From Hymenobacter cellulosivorans (GTDB lineage Bacteria > Bacteroidota > Bacteroidia > Cytophagales > Hymenobacteraceae): 64,000 nt of DNA. The notes beneath the pieces were generated by a model. That model did no database searches. It was not told where the DNA came from and saw only the letters and a list, made by a program, of their open reading frames with translations. The translations under genes were made by a program, and so were the position numbers. The stretch is taken from contig NZ_CP095049.1 in assembly GCF_022919135.1 (NCBI RefSeq), forward strand, positions 3,104,501 through 3,168,500. The letters are read 5' to 3'. Positions 25,129 to 34,372 of the stretch are shown one piece after another (within the stretch, counting starts at the first letter, position 1; each line of letters begins with the position of its first letter).

Positions 25129-28100
25129 ATGCTGGATTATATCATCCGCTTTGCCCTGCAAAACCGCCTGCTCATGCTGGCTTTGGCTGTGGGCCTGCTC
25201 GTGGCCGGTTCCTATACCGCCCGGCAACTGCCCGTGGACGTGCTGCCCGACCTGGACCGGCCCCGGGTGACGGTGTTTCTGGAAGCAGCCGGCATGGCCC
25301 CCGAGGAAGTGGAAGCCCTGGTGACGCTGCCCGTAGAAACGGCCCTGAACGGGGCCACCGGTGTGGCGGCGGTGCGCTCCAACTCGGCCATCGGCCTGGG
25401 CATGGTGTTCGTGGAATTCGACTACGGCACCGACATCTTTACCGCCCGCCAAATCGTGGCCGAAAAGCTGCAGACCGTTGGCGAGCAACTGCCCGCCGGC
25501 ATCACGCCCGTGCTAGGGCCTATTTCCTCGGTCATGGGCCAAATCATGCTCGTTGGATTGTCAACAACTACCCCTGCGCGGCCTGAGCCTAAAAACGAAC
25601 AACCAGCAACGAACAACGAAAAAACCACCGCTGCGGACCTGCGCACCCTGGCCAACTACACTGTGCGCCAGCGCCTGCTCAGCATTCCCGGCGTGGCCCA
25701 GGTAATTCCCATCGGCGGCGACAATCTGCAGTATCAGGTGCTGCTGGATATGCCCCGCCTCAACGCTGTGGGCCTGACCATCACGCAGGTAGAAGACGCC
25801 TTGCGTCGCTCCAACCTGAATACTACCGGTAACTTCTTTGACCGCAACGGCTCGGAAGTGCTGATCCGCAACCTGGGCCGCCTGCACTCCGTCCAGGATA
25901 TTGAGAACATCATTGTGGGCTACCGGGAAGGTTCGCCGATTACGGTCAGGCAGGTGGCCAACGTGGAGTTTGGGGCCCGCTTCAAGCGTGGCGACGGCAG
26001 CGTAAACGGGCAGCCGGCCGTAATTCTGAGCATCGAAAAGCAACCCGGCGCCGCCACCGTGGGGCTGACTCAGGCCGTGGAAAAAGCTTTGGTGGAGCTG
26101 CGGCCTTCTTTGCCCCGGGATGTGCAGGTGAACACCCGCCTCTTTAAACAGGCCGACTTTATCGAGTCCAGCATTAGCAACGTGGAAGAAGCTCTGCGCG
26201 ACGGAGCCATTCTGGTAGTTATCGTGCTGTTGGCCTTTTTGCTGAACGTGCGCACCACTTTTATTTCGTTAGTAGCCATTCCGTTGTCGTTGCTGGTTAC
26301 GGCCCTGGTGTTCCGTCTGGCCGGCATCAGCATCAATACCATGACCCTGGGCGGGTTGGCCATTGCCATCGGCGAGCTGGTCGACGATGCCATTGTGGAC
26401 GTGGAAAACGTGTTTCGAAGGCTGCGCGAAAATCAGCAGCTGGCCCAGCCCAAGCCCGCGTTGCAGGTGATTTACGCGGCTTCCTCCGAAGTGCGCAACT
26501 CTATTGTGTACGCTACCATTATTGTGGTGCTGGTGTTTTTGCCGCTGTTTGCCCTCGAAGGCATGGAAGGCCGGATTTTCGCCCCGCTGGGCATTGCTTA
26601 CATCACCAGCATCGTGGCTTCGCTCTTTGTTTCCCTGACGGTCACGCCGGTGCTGTGCTACTATTTGCTGCCGCGTATGAAGCAAATACGACAGGCCGAG
26701 CAGGAGGGAGGCTTGGTGCGCTGGCTCAAGCGCAAGGATACCGGCCTGCTGCACTGGGGGGTGGCCCGGCCCCGGCTGGTGCTGACCGCTACGGCCATCC
26801 TGTTTGCGGTGGCCGCGGCCCTGGTGCCGTTTTTTGGCACCGAGTTTTTACCGCCCTTCAACGAAGGCTCGCTCACAGTCAACTTCTCGGCGCCGGCCGG
26901 TACTTCGCTCTCCGAATCCAATAAGCTGGGCACCCTGGGCGAGCAGCAGATTCTGCAACTGCCGGAAGTGGCCTACACCGCCCGCCGCACCGGCCGCGCC
27001 GAGCTCGATGAGCACGCCGAATCGGTGAACAACTCCGAAATCGAGGTGGCTTTCAAAACTGAGGAGGAGCTGGAAAAAGAAGGCCGGACCATGCGCAGCC
27101 GGGACGAAATCCTGGCCGATTTGCGCCAGCGCCTAAGCCTGATAACGGGCGTCAACGTGAACATCGGCCAGCCCATCAGTCACCGCCTCGACCACCTGCT
27201 CTCGGGCGTGCGGGCCCAGGTAGCCATCAAAGTCTTTGGCAACGACTTGCTCGAACTGCGCCGCTACGCCAACGAAATCCGCGCGGCGGCCGGCTCGGTG
27301 CCCGGCGTGGTCGATTTGCAAGTGGAGAAGCAGGTGCAGATTCCGCAGCTGCTGGTGCGCCCCCGCGACGCGGCCCTGCAAGCCTACGGCCTGGAGCGGG
27401 GTCAGGTAGTAGCCACCTTGCAGACGCTGTTTCAGGGCGAAGTCGTGTCGCAGATGCTCGACGGGCAGAAGCGCTTCGATTTGATTGTGAAGCTACCCGA
27501 AAACCAGCGCAACGACGTGGCTACCATACATAACACCCGCATCGAAACGCCGGCCGGGGCCCTGATTCCGGTGAGCCAAGTGGCCGACGTGAGTTACGAG
27601 CCTGGGCCCAACACCATCAACCACGAAAACACCCAGCGCCGCATTACCATCTCACTCAACGTGGCCGGCCGCGACCTGGGCAGCACCGTGCAGGAAGTGC
27701 AGGCCCGCATCCGGGAGCAAATCAAGCTGCCACCAGGCTACTACCTGACCTATGGTGGGCAGTTCGAAAGTCAGCAGTCGGCGGCCCAGAAGATTCTCTG
27801 GCTGAGTTTGTTTTCGTTGGCGGGCATCTTCCTGGTGCTGTTTTCTCACTTCAAGTCCTGGCTGCTGGTGGCCCAGATCATGCTCAACATTCCGCTGGCT
27901 CTGATTGGCTCAGTGGTAGCGGTGCTGCTCACCGGCGGCACGTTCAGCATAGCTTCGCTCGTGGGCTTTATTACCCTCACCGGCATTGCCTCGCGCAACG
28001 GCATTATGATGATTTCGCACTACATCCACCTCGTGGAGCACGAGGGCGAGAAGTTCAGTAAGGAAATGATTATCCGGGGCTCGTTGGAGCGCCTGGTGCC

Positions 28101-28404
28101 GGTGCTGATGACGGCCCTGGTGGCCGCCCTGGCCCTGGTGCCGCTCACGCTGGCCAAGGACGCGCCGGGCAAGGAAATTCTCTATCCCGTAGCCACCGTC
28201 ATTCTCGGCGGCCTGCTGTCCTCCACCTTCCTCGACATCCTTGTCACGCCGGTCGTGTTCTGGCTGCTGGGCGAAAAAGCCCTGGCCCAGTACCAGCGGG
28301 GCCACCACGAAGTCAGCCTGGACAGCCACCCGCAGGAACTGGCCGCCCAGCCTCTGATGCCACCTGCTGCCCAGAACGCCGGGCAACCCGCAGGGTCGCT
28401 TTGA
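25129..28404 (+). CDS. Heavy-metal RND efflux permease (CusA/CzcA family)
   Basis: 1091 residues, within the family range. Helix 1 (LDYIIRFALQNRLLMLALAV) and helix 4 with IGELVDDAIVDVENVFRRL (E416, D419, D420) are the HME-type form seen in Bacteroidota, unlike the drug pump at 3743. The second half starts near LLHWGVARPRLVLTATAIL. It exports metal cations by proton antiport; copper or silver is favoured by the surrounding genes, although the motif alone does not fix specificity. An extra polar segment of about 20 residues (TPARPEPKNEQPATNNEK, near residues 147-165) interrupts a normally compact porter-domain loop; its DNA matches an intergenic repeat. The C-terminal cytosolic tail is Pro/Gln-rich. 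Confidence 0.93.
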   Translation: MLDYIIRFALQNRLLMLALAVGLLVAGSYTARQLPVDVLPDLDRPRVTVFLEAAGMAPEEVEALVTLPVETALNGATGVAAVRSNSAIGLGMVFVEFDYGTDIFTARQIVAEKLQTVGEQLPAGITPVLGPISSVMGQIMLVGLSTTTPARPEPKNEQPATNNEKTTAADLRTLANYTVRQRLLSIPGVAQVIPIGGDNLQYQVLLDMPRLNAVGLTITQVEDALRRSNLNTTGNFFDRNGSEVLIRNLGRLHSVQDIENIIVGYREGSPITVRQVANVEFGARFKRGDGSVNGQPAVILSIEKQPGAATVGLTQAVEKALVELRPSLPRDVQVNTRLFKQADFIESSISNVEEALRDGAILVVIVLLAFLLNVRTTFISLVAIPLSLLVTALVFRLAGISINTMTLGGLAIAIGELVDDAIVDVENVFRRLRENQQLAQPKPALQVIYAASSEVRNSIVYATIIVVLVFLPLFALEGMEGRIFAPLGIAYITSIVASLFVSLTVTPVLCYYLLPRMKQIRQAEQEGGLVRWLKRKDTGLLHWGVARPRLVLTATAILFAVAAALVPFFGTEFLPPFNEGSLTVNFSAPAGTSLSESNKLGTLGEQQILQLPEVAYTARRTGRAELDEHAESVNNSEIEVAFKTEEELEKEGRTMRSRDEILADLRQRLSLITGVNVNIGQPISHRLDHLLSGVRAQVAIKVFGNDLLELRRYANEIRAAAGSVPGVVDLQVEKQVQIPQLLVRPRDAALQAYGLERGQVVATLQTLFQGEVVSQMLDGQKRFDLIVKLPENQRNDVATIHNTRIETPAGALIPVSQVADVSYEPGPNTINHENTQRRITISLNVAGRDLGSTVQEVQARIREQIKLPPGYYLTYGGQFESQQSAAQKILWLSLFSLAGIFLVLFSHFKSWLLVAQIMLNIPLALIGSVVAVLLTGGTFSIASLVGFITLTGIASRNGIMMISHYIHLVEHEGEKFSKEMIIRGSLERLVPVLMTALVAALALVPLTLAKDAPGKEILYPVATVILGGLLSSTFLDILVTPVVFWLLGEKALAQYQRGHHEVSLDSHPQELAAQPLMPPAAQNAGQPAGSL
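25588..25617 (+). repeat. Intergenic-type repeat embedded in frame in the CusA-like gene
   Basis: This 30-nt stretch starts CCTAAAAACGAACAACC and matches 3699-3728, the right arm of the hairpin in the drug-efflux operon, at 25 of 30 positions by direct comparison. It encodes PKNEQPATNN within an insertion not expected in CusA/CzcA proteins. It is best explained as invasion of coding sequence by the dispersed repeat family. Confidence 0.65.
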
Positions 28405-28532
28405 GCCTACCGGCGGGAGAAATCCTGCAAGTTGCCGGCGCAATTCTGTACCCGCCGGGCGGCACAGGGCAGTACTTTTGGGTGTTTATTATGCCGAACC
28501 CGCCCGACTCCGGGCGGCCCAATTTTGCTCTT

Positions 28533-28739
28533 ATGAAAACCCTGCAATTCAAAACCAACATCAACTGCGGCGGCTGCATCAAAGCCGTAACGCCCACTCT
28601 GAACGGCGAGCAGGCCATTAGCTCCTGGCAAGTCGATACGACCAGCCCGGATAAGATCCTGACCATCACCGGGGAGCTAGACGAAACCCAGGTTATTGCC
28701 CTGGTTGAAGACGCTGGCTTTCAGGCCCAGGCGGTATAG
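28533..28739 (+). CDS. Heavy-metal-associated (HMA) domain protein, copper chaperone-like
   Basis: 68 residues from the ATG at 28533; longer in-frame starts would run into the gap after the pump gene. It is a single HMA fold: LQFKTNINCGGCIKAVTP with the CxxC metal site, and a C-terminal VIALVEDAGFQAQ strand. The usual Met two residues before the first Cys (MxCxxC) is replaced by Ile-Asn, a common variant in Bacteroidota. It is probably a cytosolic copper shuttle. It is the last gene of the copper island and is followed by a terminator. Confidence 0.88.
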   Translation: MKTLQFKTNINCGGCIKAVTPTLNGEQAISSWQVDTTSPDKILTITGELDETQVIALVEDAGFQAQAV

Positions 28740-28756
28740 GGACGGACTTTGCCGCC

Positions 28757-28793
28757 AATAAAAAACGCCTGCATCGAGCAGGCGTTTTTTATT
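28757..28793. terminator. Bidirectional terminator between the copper island and arsenosugar cluster
   Basis: Perfect 16-bp stem (28757-28772 with 28778-28793) containing ACGCCTGC/GCAGGCGT, a 5-nt loop, and A- and T-rich flanks on both sides. It sits between convergent genes and can serve both strands. Confidence 0.93.
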
Positions 28794-28815
28794 ACTACCA
28801 GGTTCCAATACAGGC

Positions 28816-29418
28816 TTAACCCCGGCGGCTTTGCCAGGCCAGCAGGTCGCTGGCGGTGTCTACATCGCTCAGGGGCGGCAGTTGGGCCACGCGCAGGCCG
28901 AGGCGGTCGGCATCAGCCAGAGTATCGGCCAGCACGGTGTCGGTACTCCAGGCTTTGTTCTGGAAAAAATCAGGAATTAAGGTGTTCATGCCCAATAGGT
29001 AATAGCCACCATCCAGGGCCGGGCCCACAACTACGTCGTGACTGGCGAGGTGAGCAAAGGCCTGCTCTAAGTGCGTGCTGGTTAGCTCGGGGCAGTCGGT
29101 GCCGATAATGACGCAGCGGGTGGCGCCTTCAGCAAAAGCGGCGCCGAAGGCCTGGTGCATTCGTTCCCCGAGCTCCCCGGTAGGTTGGGGCCGCTGCTCG
29201 TAGGCTTGCCACTCGGTAAAGGCATTGGGCCCCAAAGGCGGTTCACCGGCCAGCCACAGGGTTTTGGTAGCCGCTACCCCATCGGCGGCCGCGCGCGTAT
29301 GGTCTAGCAGCTCCTCGTATACGCGCAGGGCCTCTGCCTCCCCCACGGTATACGCCAGGCGGGTCTTGACGAGGCCCAGCGCTGGGTGCCGGGCAAAAAT
29401 GAGTAGGTGTTTAGCCAT
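28816..29418 (-). CDS. TIGR04282-family glycosyltransferase (DUF2064), arsenosugar cluster
   Basis: 200 residues. Family features include HLLIFARHPALGLVKTRLAY at the N-terminus (as in molybdenum-cofactor guanylyltransferase-like folds), CVIIGTDCPELTSTHLEQAF in the centre with the metal-binding Asp, and VVGPALDGGYYLLGMN. The family is annotated as a glycosyltransferase of arsenosugar biosynthesis on the basis of gene clustering; its donor and acceptor are not established. It is the last gene of the minus-strand cluster, 34 bp after arsS. Confidence 0.88.
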   Translation of the reverse strand: MAKHLLIFARHPALGLVKTRLAYTVGEAEALRVYEELLDHTRAAADGVAATKTLWLAGEPPLGPNAFTEWQAYEQRPQPTGELGERMHQAFGAAFAEGATRCVIIGTDCPELTSTHLEQAFAHLASHDVVVGPALDGGYYLLGMNTLIPDFFQNKAWSTDTVLADTLADADRLGLRVAQLPPLSDVDTASDLLAWQSRRG

Positions 29419-29452
29419 AAGCCGGAGGATAGCAGTTTAAAACGAATAAAAG

Positions 29453-30502
29453 CTAGGCCACAGTGCCGCCGCAGCTGGAGCCGGCCCCGGCCGTGCAGCC
29501 GTAGCAGTGCTGGTTGACCACGATGCCGCGCTGGGCCAGAATGGCCGCGTCGAAGTCGCGGATGTGGCGCACGGGGCTGGCCACGTGCAGGTCCAGCATC
29601 TGGTTGAAGTCGCAGTCGTAGAGGCCGCCGTCCCAGCCCACGGAAATGGTGTTGCGGCACATCACGCCGGCCGCGGCCGCGGGGTTGAAAGCGTTGACCA
29701 GCTTTTCCATGTAGCCCGCATAGTTGCCCGACTCGATGAGGTAATCGAGGTAGCGGCTCACGGGAATGTTGGTAATGGCGTACAGCTCGTTGAACACAAT
29801 GCTGTGGTCCTTGAGCAGCACCCGCTTAAACTGGTCCTGCAAGCCCTTCTGCCCGCCGGGCAAAAACGCCCCGGCCGGGTTGTATACCAGGTTCAGCACC
29901 AGGCCCGAGCCTTCCTGCCCGTAGCCCACGGCGTTGAGCATTTTCAGGGCCCGAATCGAGTCCTCAAACACCCCGTCGCCGCGCTGACTGTCGGTTTTGG
30001 CCGCGCTATAGAAGGGCAGGGAGCTGACTACTTCCACGCCGTGCTTTTTGAAGAACTCGGGCAGGTCGTAGTACTTCTTGTTGGCTACAATGATGGTCAG
30101 GTTGCAGCGCACCAGCACCTTGCGGCCCAGCTTGCTGATTTCCTCCACAAACCAGCGGAAGTCGGGGTTCATTTCCGGGGCTCCGCCGGTCAAATCCACC
30201 GTCGGAATGTCGGTTTGGGCCAGCGCGTCGAGGCAGTACTGCATGGTCTGCCGGGTCATGATTTCCTTGCGGTCCGGGCCAGCATCCACGTGGCAGTGCT
30301 TGCAGACCTGGTTGCACATCTTGCCCACGTTGATCTGGAGCACGGCCGGGGCCACGGGCGTCAGCGGAAACAGGCCCGCGCCGCCCAGCTTCTCGTGAAA
30401 CAGGGGCAGGTGCAGCGTGTCGGCTACTTCCCGGCGCAGCACGGTGAGTTGAAACGACGAATCGGCCAGCTGGTGGCCCGTGGCCCTCAAGGACTTAATC
30501 AT
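29453..30502 (-). CDS. arsS: Arsenosugar biosynthesis radical SAM protein ArsS
   Basis: 349 residues. The radical-SAM cluster motif CNQVCKHCHVDAGPDR (CxxxCxxC) lies near residue 62-70, followed by VDLTGGAPEMNPDFRWFVEE. The C-terminal DUF3641 region has extra Cys (VMCRNTISVGWDGGLYDCDF and NQHCYGCTAGAGSSCGG). In studied cyanobacterial and related systems ArsS uses SAM to form the deoxyadenosyl-dimethylarsinoyl precursor of arsenosugars after ArsM has methylated arsenite. It lies 36 bp downstream of arsM. Assignment is strong. Confidence 0.93.
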   Translation of the reverse strand: MIKSLRATGHQLADSSFQLTVLRREVADTLHLPLFHEKLGGAGLFPLTPVAPAVLQINVGKMCNQVCKHCHVDAGPDRKEIMTRQTMQYCLDALAQTDIPTVDLTGGAPEMNPDFRWFVEEISKLGRKVLVRCNLTIIVANKKYYDLPEFFKKHGVEVVSSLPFYSAAKTDSQRGDGVFEDSIRALKMLNAVGYGQEGSGLVLNLVYNPAGAFLPGGQKGLQDQFKRVLLKDHSIVFNELYAITNIPVSRYLDYLIESGNYAGYMEKLVNAFNPAAAAGVMCRNTISVGWDGGLYDCDFNQMLDLHVASPVRHIRDFDAAILAQRGIVVNQHCYGCTAGAGSSCGGTVA

Positions 30503-30538
30503 GAGCTCGGTAGTAAAGCAGTAGCAGGCAAACCGGGG

Positions 30539-31585
30539 TTAGCAGCAGCTGCCGGTGGTTTCGGTGGCCGCGGCGGTGCTGGCAGGAGCGGGGCCGCAGG
30601 GGAATAAGCCGAAATGCTGGTTTTTGGTGCCATCCACGCGGAAATGGGTGCCGTAGCGGGTCAGCGTGAGCATGTCGGCGGTGTTGCCGCAGACAAGCAC
30701 CGGGCGGCCCGTTTCGAACACGTGGTGGTCGTCGAGGGTGAAGCTGTGGGGCTCGTCGGGGGAAGTGCCCAGGTAAGTGGCCACCTGACCGTAATCCTCG
30801 CACTGGTCTTCCAGGTCGAGCTTGAAGGCCCGCACCGTAAGAGAGTAAAACTTGATGTTGCCGACTTTGCGCTCAATCTCGGCGTTGCCGATGGTGAGGC
30901 GGCGCTGGGCCGTAAGGCGGTAGTCGCGGATGCCCAACTCGCGCAGCAGGCGGCGGAAATCCTCGATATACAAAGCCCCGCTGAGGCACTCGCCGTAGAG
31001 CACCGGGTCCTGGCGCAGGTTTTCGGGCACGCGCCGGTCCGAGAATACGTCGGCAATGAACAGCTCCCCGCCGGGCTTGAGCACCCGGAAAATCTCGCGG
31101 TAGGTGGCGGCCTTATCGGTACTCAGGTTCAGCACGCAGTTGCTGACGACCAAGTCCACGCTGTTGTCGTCGAGGCCGGCCGAGAGCAGGTCTTCGATAA
31201 AGCCGTGGCGGAATTCCACGTTGGGCTGCCGGTAGCCAAACCGCTCAGTGTGGGCCGCCACGTGGCGCCGGGCCACGGCCAGCTGCTCCTCGGTCATATC
31301 TACGCCGATGACGCGGCCCTGCTCCCCGACCAGCTTAGACAGCAAGTAGGCGTCGCGGCCCGAGCCCGAGCCCAAGTCGAGCACGGTGAGGCCTTCCACG
31401 GCCGAGGGAATGCAGACCCCGCAGCCGTAGTATTTCTCCAGCACTTCCGTTTCGAGCTGGGCCAGAATCTGCTTGTGGGCCGCCGGAATATCGTCGGTGC
31501 AGCAGGCGTTGGTTTTCAGGTCGTGGCTGGTTTGCAGCTCGGTGCCATAATAGTCCTGAACCTGGGCCTGAATATGTTGCTCCAT
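30539..31585 (-). CDS. arsM: Arsenite S-adenosylmethionine methyltransferase ArsM
   Basis: 348 residues. The class I SAM methyltransferase motif is VLDLGSGSGRDAYLLSKLVG with acidic motif VIGVDMTEEQL. Cysteines expected for As(III) binding are present: NACC near residue 28, YGCGVCIPS near 53-61, SNCVLNLS near 150, and GECLSG near 195. The C-terminus has FPCGPAP and a terminal double Cys. It methylates trivalent arsenic, giving the dimethyl species used by ArsS encoded immediately downstream. A 216-bp gap upstream separates it from the SDR gene and may hold its own promoter. Confidence 0.93.
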   Translation of the reverse strand: MEQHIQAQVQDYYGTELQTSHDLKTNACCTDDIPAAHKQILAQLETEVLEKYYGCGVCIPSAVEGLTVLDLGSGSGRDAYLLSKLVGEQGRVIGVDMTEEQLAVARRHVAAHTERFGYRQPNVEFRHGFIEDLLSAGLDDNSVDLVVSNCVLNLSTDKAATYREIFRVLKPGGELFIADVFSDRRVPENLRQDPVLYGECLSGALYIEDFRRLLRELGIRDYRLTAQRRLTIGNAEIERKVGNIKFYSLTVRAFKLDLEDQCEDYGQVATYLGTSPDEPHSFTLDDHHVFETGRPVLVCGNTADMLTLTRYGTHFRVDGTKNQHFGLFPCGPAPASTAAATETTGSCC

Positions 31586-31801
31586 GAGAAAGAGTAGCGT
31601 TAGATGAAAAGGAAGAATGCGCGCCGACTATGAAGTGCTGTCCAGGAAGGTGCCCGCCGCTTTCAGCTTAGGGCAGCTACGAAATTGGGTAGCCTCTCAG
31701 ATTGGCATGTAAGCCCGGATGGGCAAAAAAAGCGGGCTAGTTTGGCTAATGGGGCCCGGCGAACAAGTTAACACATCTGCCGGGGTTCTGTTGCCGGAAC
31801 A

Positions 31802-32689
31802 TCATTCGTAAAAATGCCGCAGGCGTTGCGTGGTCTTGAGCACAATCCAGTCGCCGAGGCGGGGCAGCCAGGTGTGCACCAGCACGATAAGCCGGCCCAG
31901 GGCCGAAATAACGGTGCGCTGCCGCCGCCGCCGGATGTGGCTCAGGATAATGGCCGCCACCTCGGCCTGCGACTTTTGCCAACGGGGCGGGCGGTGGGCA
32001 ATGGGCACGGGCTGCCCGGCCGCGTCGAGGACGCGCTTTTCCGGGTCGTTCTGGGTGAAGCCGATGTGGACCACGCCGAAGTGGATACCGGTGTGGGCTA
32101 GTTCCAGGCGCAGGGTGTGAGCCAGGTTCGACACGGCTGCCTTGCCGGCGCAGTAGGCCGAGCCGCTGGGCATGCCGTTCAGGGCCGAAATGGAGGAAAT
32201 AAACGTGACGCTGCCCCGGGTTTGGGTTAGGTAGGGCAGAGCGGCTTTGAGCGGGTACACCGAGCCGTACACGTTGCTGTCGAGCACCTGACGGAATACC
32301 TCGGGCTGCATGTCGGCAAAGTAGGCCCGCTGGGAAATGCTGGCGTTGGTAATGAGTATATCGAGCCGACCAAAAGCCTGGATGGCCGTGGCAATGAGCA
32401 GTTCGCAGGCCGCATAGTCGGTTACGTCGGCCACGCAGCTGGCTACGGGCAGGCCGGCGGCTTCAAACTCCTGTCGGGTGGTTTCCAGGCGCTCAGCATT
32501 ACGACCGTTGAGCACCACGGCCGCGCCCTGCTGCGCCAACTGCCGGGCTGTTTCGCGCCCAATCCCTGATTCAGAGCCGGTGACAATGGCCACCTTGCCC
32601 CCGAATCCTCCAGAGGCCCCCGTCAGGGGCGGCCAGATAGCCATTGGCTGAGCCGGGGCGGCCATAGCAGTGGGTTGGAAATCAGGCAT
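31802..32689 (-). CDS. Short-chain dehydrogenase/reductase of the arsenosugar cluster
   Basis: 295 residues. The classical SDR pattern is complete: VAIVTGSESGIGRETARQLA (TGxxxGxG), NAS in ILITNASISQ, catalytic Ser in FISSISALNG and YCAGKAA (YxxxK). The first 25 residues are an Ala/Pro-rich extension. The C-terminus is basic and hydrophobic (RLIVLVHTWLPRLGDWIVLK), suggesting membrane association. It overlaps the upstream epimerase gene by 8 bp. Substrate unknown; a role in modifying the sugar or lipid part of arsenolipids is only a guess from location. Confidence 0.88.
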   Translation of the reverse strand: MPDFQPTAMAAPAQPMAIWPPLTGASGGFGGKVAIVTGSESGIGRETARQLAQQGAAVVLNGRNAERLETTRQEFEAAGLPVASCVADVTDYAACELLIATAIQAFGRLDILITNASISQRAYFADMQPEVFRQVLDSNVYGSVYPLKAALPYLTQTRGSVTFISSISALNGMPSGSAYCAGKAAVSNLAHTLRLELAHTGIHFGVVHIGFTQNDPEKRVLDAAGQPVPIAHRPPRWQKSQAEVAAIILSHIRRRRQRTVISALGRLIVLVHTWLPRLGDWIVLKTTQRLRHFYE

Positions 32690-33680
32690 AATGGTGGTCT
32701 TTAAACCAGGCCAGGGCTTCGGTCACGGCCGTTTCCAGGCTGGTCTGGGATAAGGTGAGCTCCGTGCGTGCTTTCTGCACCGAGAAATAATGCCCGTCGT
32801 TGGCTACGGCCGTCATGGCCGAGTTGAGCTGGGCCGGCCGGCCGGTCAAGTGAGCCTGCAAGTCGCAGAAGTGGCCGTAGAGCATGGCCAGACCGCCCGG
32901 CAACGGCCAGCGCGGCGGGGCCACGCCCAACACCCGGGCTATGCGGGCAAAAGCGTCCCGGTAGCTCAGGTTTTCATTGCCCAAAATGTAAGATTCGCCG
33001 ACCCGGCCCTGGGTCAGGGCATTCACCGTGGCCTGGGCCACGTCCCGCACGTGCACGTAGTTTTTGCCGCCCGGTGGGTAGCCCGGCAGCTTGCCCCGGT
33101 AGAGTTCCAGCAACAGGGCGTTGGACGTCGGTTTGGCGTCGCCGGGGCCGAGCATAAACGTGGGATGCACCAGCACGGCCGGCAGCTGCTCCCGGGTCAC
33201 GGCCTGCAGCACCAAGTCGGTGGCGGCTTGTTTGCTGTCCATGTAGTCGAGGCCGTAGGGCCGGCCGGCGTAGGGCTTGGTTTCGTCGCCGGGCCGCGCT
33301 TGGGTGCCGAAGCCGAAAACGTTGGCCGTGCCCACGTACACAAAGCGGCTGACGCCGGCCTGCCGGGCCAGCTGCAGCACGTTCTCGGTGCCGGTCAGGT
33401 TGGCGGCCCACACGGCCGGGTTACGGGCCGGATTGACCTGGGCCAGGGCCGCGGCGTGGACTACGGCCCCGCACCCATCGGCGCAGCCGGCCACGGTAGC
33501 GTACTGCGTGATATCACCTTCCTGGACCTCGATGGGTAGGGCCGAAAGCGGGGGCAACGGGCCAGAAGCTGCCGCGCTACGTACCAGGGCCCGGACCGGG
33601 TAGCCCCGCCGCAGGAGCTGCTCCACGAGGTGACGGCCCAGAAAGCCGCCCGCGCCGGTAACGAGAACTTTGGGCAGCAT
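32682..33680 (-). CDS. NAD-dependent epimerase/dehydratase family protein
   Basis: 332 residues of the extended SDR type. The Rossmann motif is VLVTGAGGFLGRHLVEQLLR, the catalytic pair YMDSK (YxxxK) lies near residue 145, and a C-terminal substrate domain follows. It resembles dihydroflavonol-reductase-like or hopanoid-associated sugar epimerases. It overlaps the glycosyltransferase upstream by one base (TAATG on the minus strand) and the SDR downstream by 8 bp, so these three genes are translationally coupled. The substrate is not determined by sequence. Confidence 0.88.
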   Translation of the reverse strand: MLPKVLVTGAGGFLGRHLVEQLLRRGYPVRALVRSAAASGPLPPLSALPIEVQEGDITQYATVAGCADGCGAVVHAAALAQVNPARNPAVWAANLTGTENVLQLARQAGVSRFVYVGTANVFGFGTQARPGDETKPYAGRPYGLDYMDSKQAATDLVLQAVTREQLPAVLVHPTFMLGPGDAKPTSNALLLELYRGKLPGYPPGGKNYVHVRDVAQATVNALTQGRVGESYILGNENLSYRDAFARIARVLGVAPPRWPLPGGLAMLYGHFCDLQAHLTGRPAQLNSAMTAVANDGHYFSVQKARTELTLSQTSLETAVTEALAWFKDHHYA

Positions 33681-34372
33681 TAGCGGTAGTTGAGCATGGC
33701 CTTGTAGGTGCGGGCAATGCGGGTGGGGGCCACGTTGAGGAAAAACAGCGAAAAGGCCGTCAGATTGGCTAGCTGCACGCGCAGCCAGCTGTTGGTTTCG
33801 TACTTGCGGGCCGACACTACCACGTCCTGGGGCACAATCAGGAAGCGGGCCTGCCGCCGAATGCGCCGGATGATGTCGAAGTCCTCCATGATGCAGTAGT
33901 GCTCGTCGAAGCCGTGCAGGCGCTCAAACAAGCCGCGGGTGATGAACAGGGTCTGGTCGCCGCCCCGGCTCATGATGCCCTGGAAGCGGGTGCCGTAGCT
34001 GTTGAGGCGCAGCAGCGGGTGGCGGGAGTCGAAGCGGAACCGGTAGCAGCCCGCTTCGTAGCCCTCGGCTACCGCCTGCCGGATGGTGGCCACGTAGTCG
34101 GGGTGAATACCTACGTCGGCATGCACGAAATAAAGAATGTTGCCAGTGGCGTGCTGGGCGCCGTAGTTCATTTGGGCGGCGCGGCCGGGTTTAGGGCTTA
34201 GCAGTACCGTTGCGCCGGCTTGCCGGGCCAATTCGGCCGTGCCGTCGGAGCTGTTGGCATCTATTACCAGCACTTCTACCGCGCCGGTAGGCGCATACTG
34301 GTGCAGCTGCCGGACCAGATTGGCAATACCAGCAGCCTCGTTGTAGGTGGGAATGATGACGCTGAGAAGCAT
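33680..34372 (-). CDS. TIGR04283-family glycosyltransferase, arsenosugar cluster
   Basis: 230 residues from the ATG at 34372; a start at 34438 would add 22 residues before the GT2 core. GT2 features are SVIIPTYNEAAGIANLVRQL, LVIDANSSDGTAEL and the metal-binding VHADVGIHP. The C-terminus FFLNVAPTRIARTYKAMLNY is typical of the family. It probably transfers a sugar during arsenosugar formation, as inferred from consistent clustering with arsM and arsS. It is the first gene of the minus-strand cluster and is divergent from the DUF547 gene. Confidence 0.9.
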   Translation of the reverse strand: MLLSVIIPTYNEAAGIANLVRQLHQYAPTGAVEVLVIDANSSDGTAELARQAGATVLLSPKPGRAAQMNYGAQHATGNILYFVHADVGIHPDYVATIRQAVAEGYEAGCYRFRFDSRHPLLRLNSYGTRFQGIMSRGGDQTLFITRGLFERLHGFDEHYCIMEDFDIIRRIRRQARFLIVPQDVVVSARKYETNSWLRVQLANLTAFSLFFLNVAPTRIARTYKAMLNYR

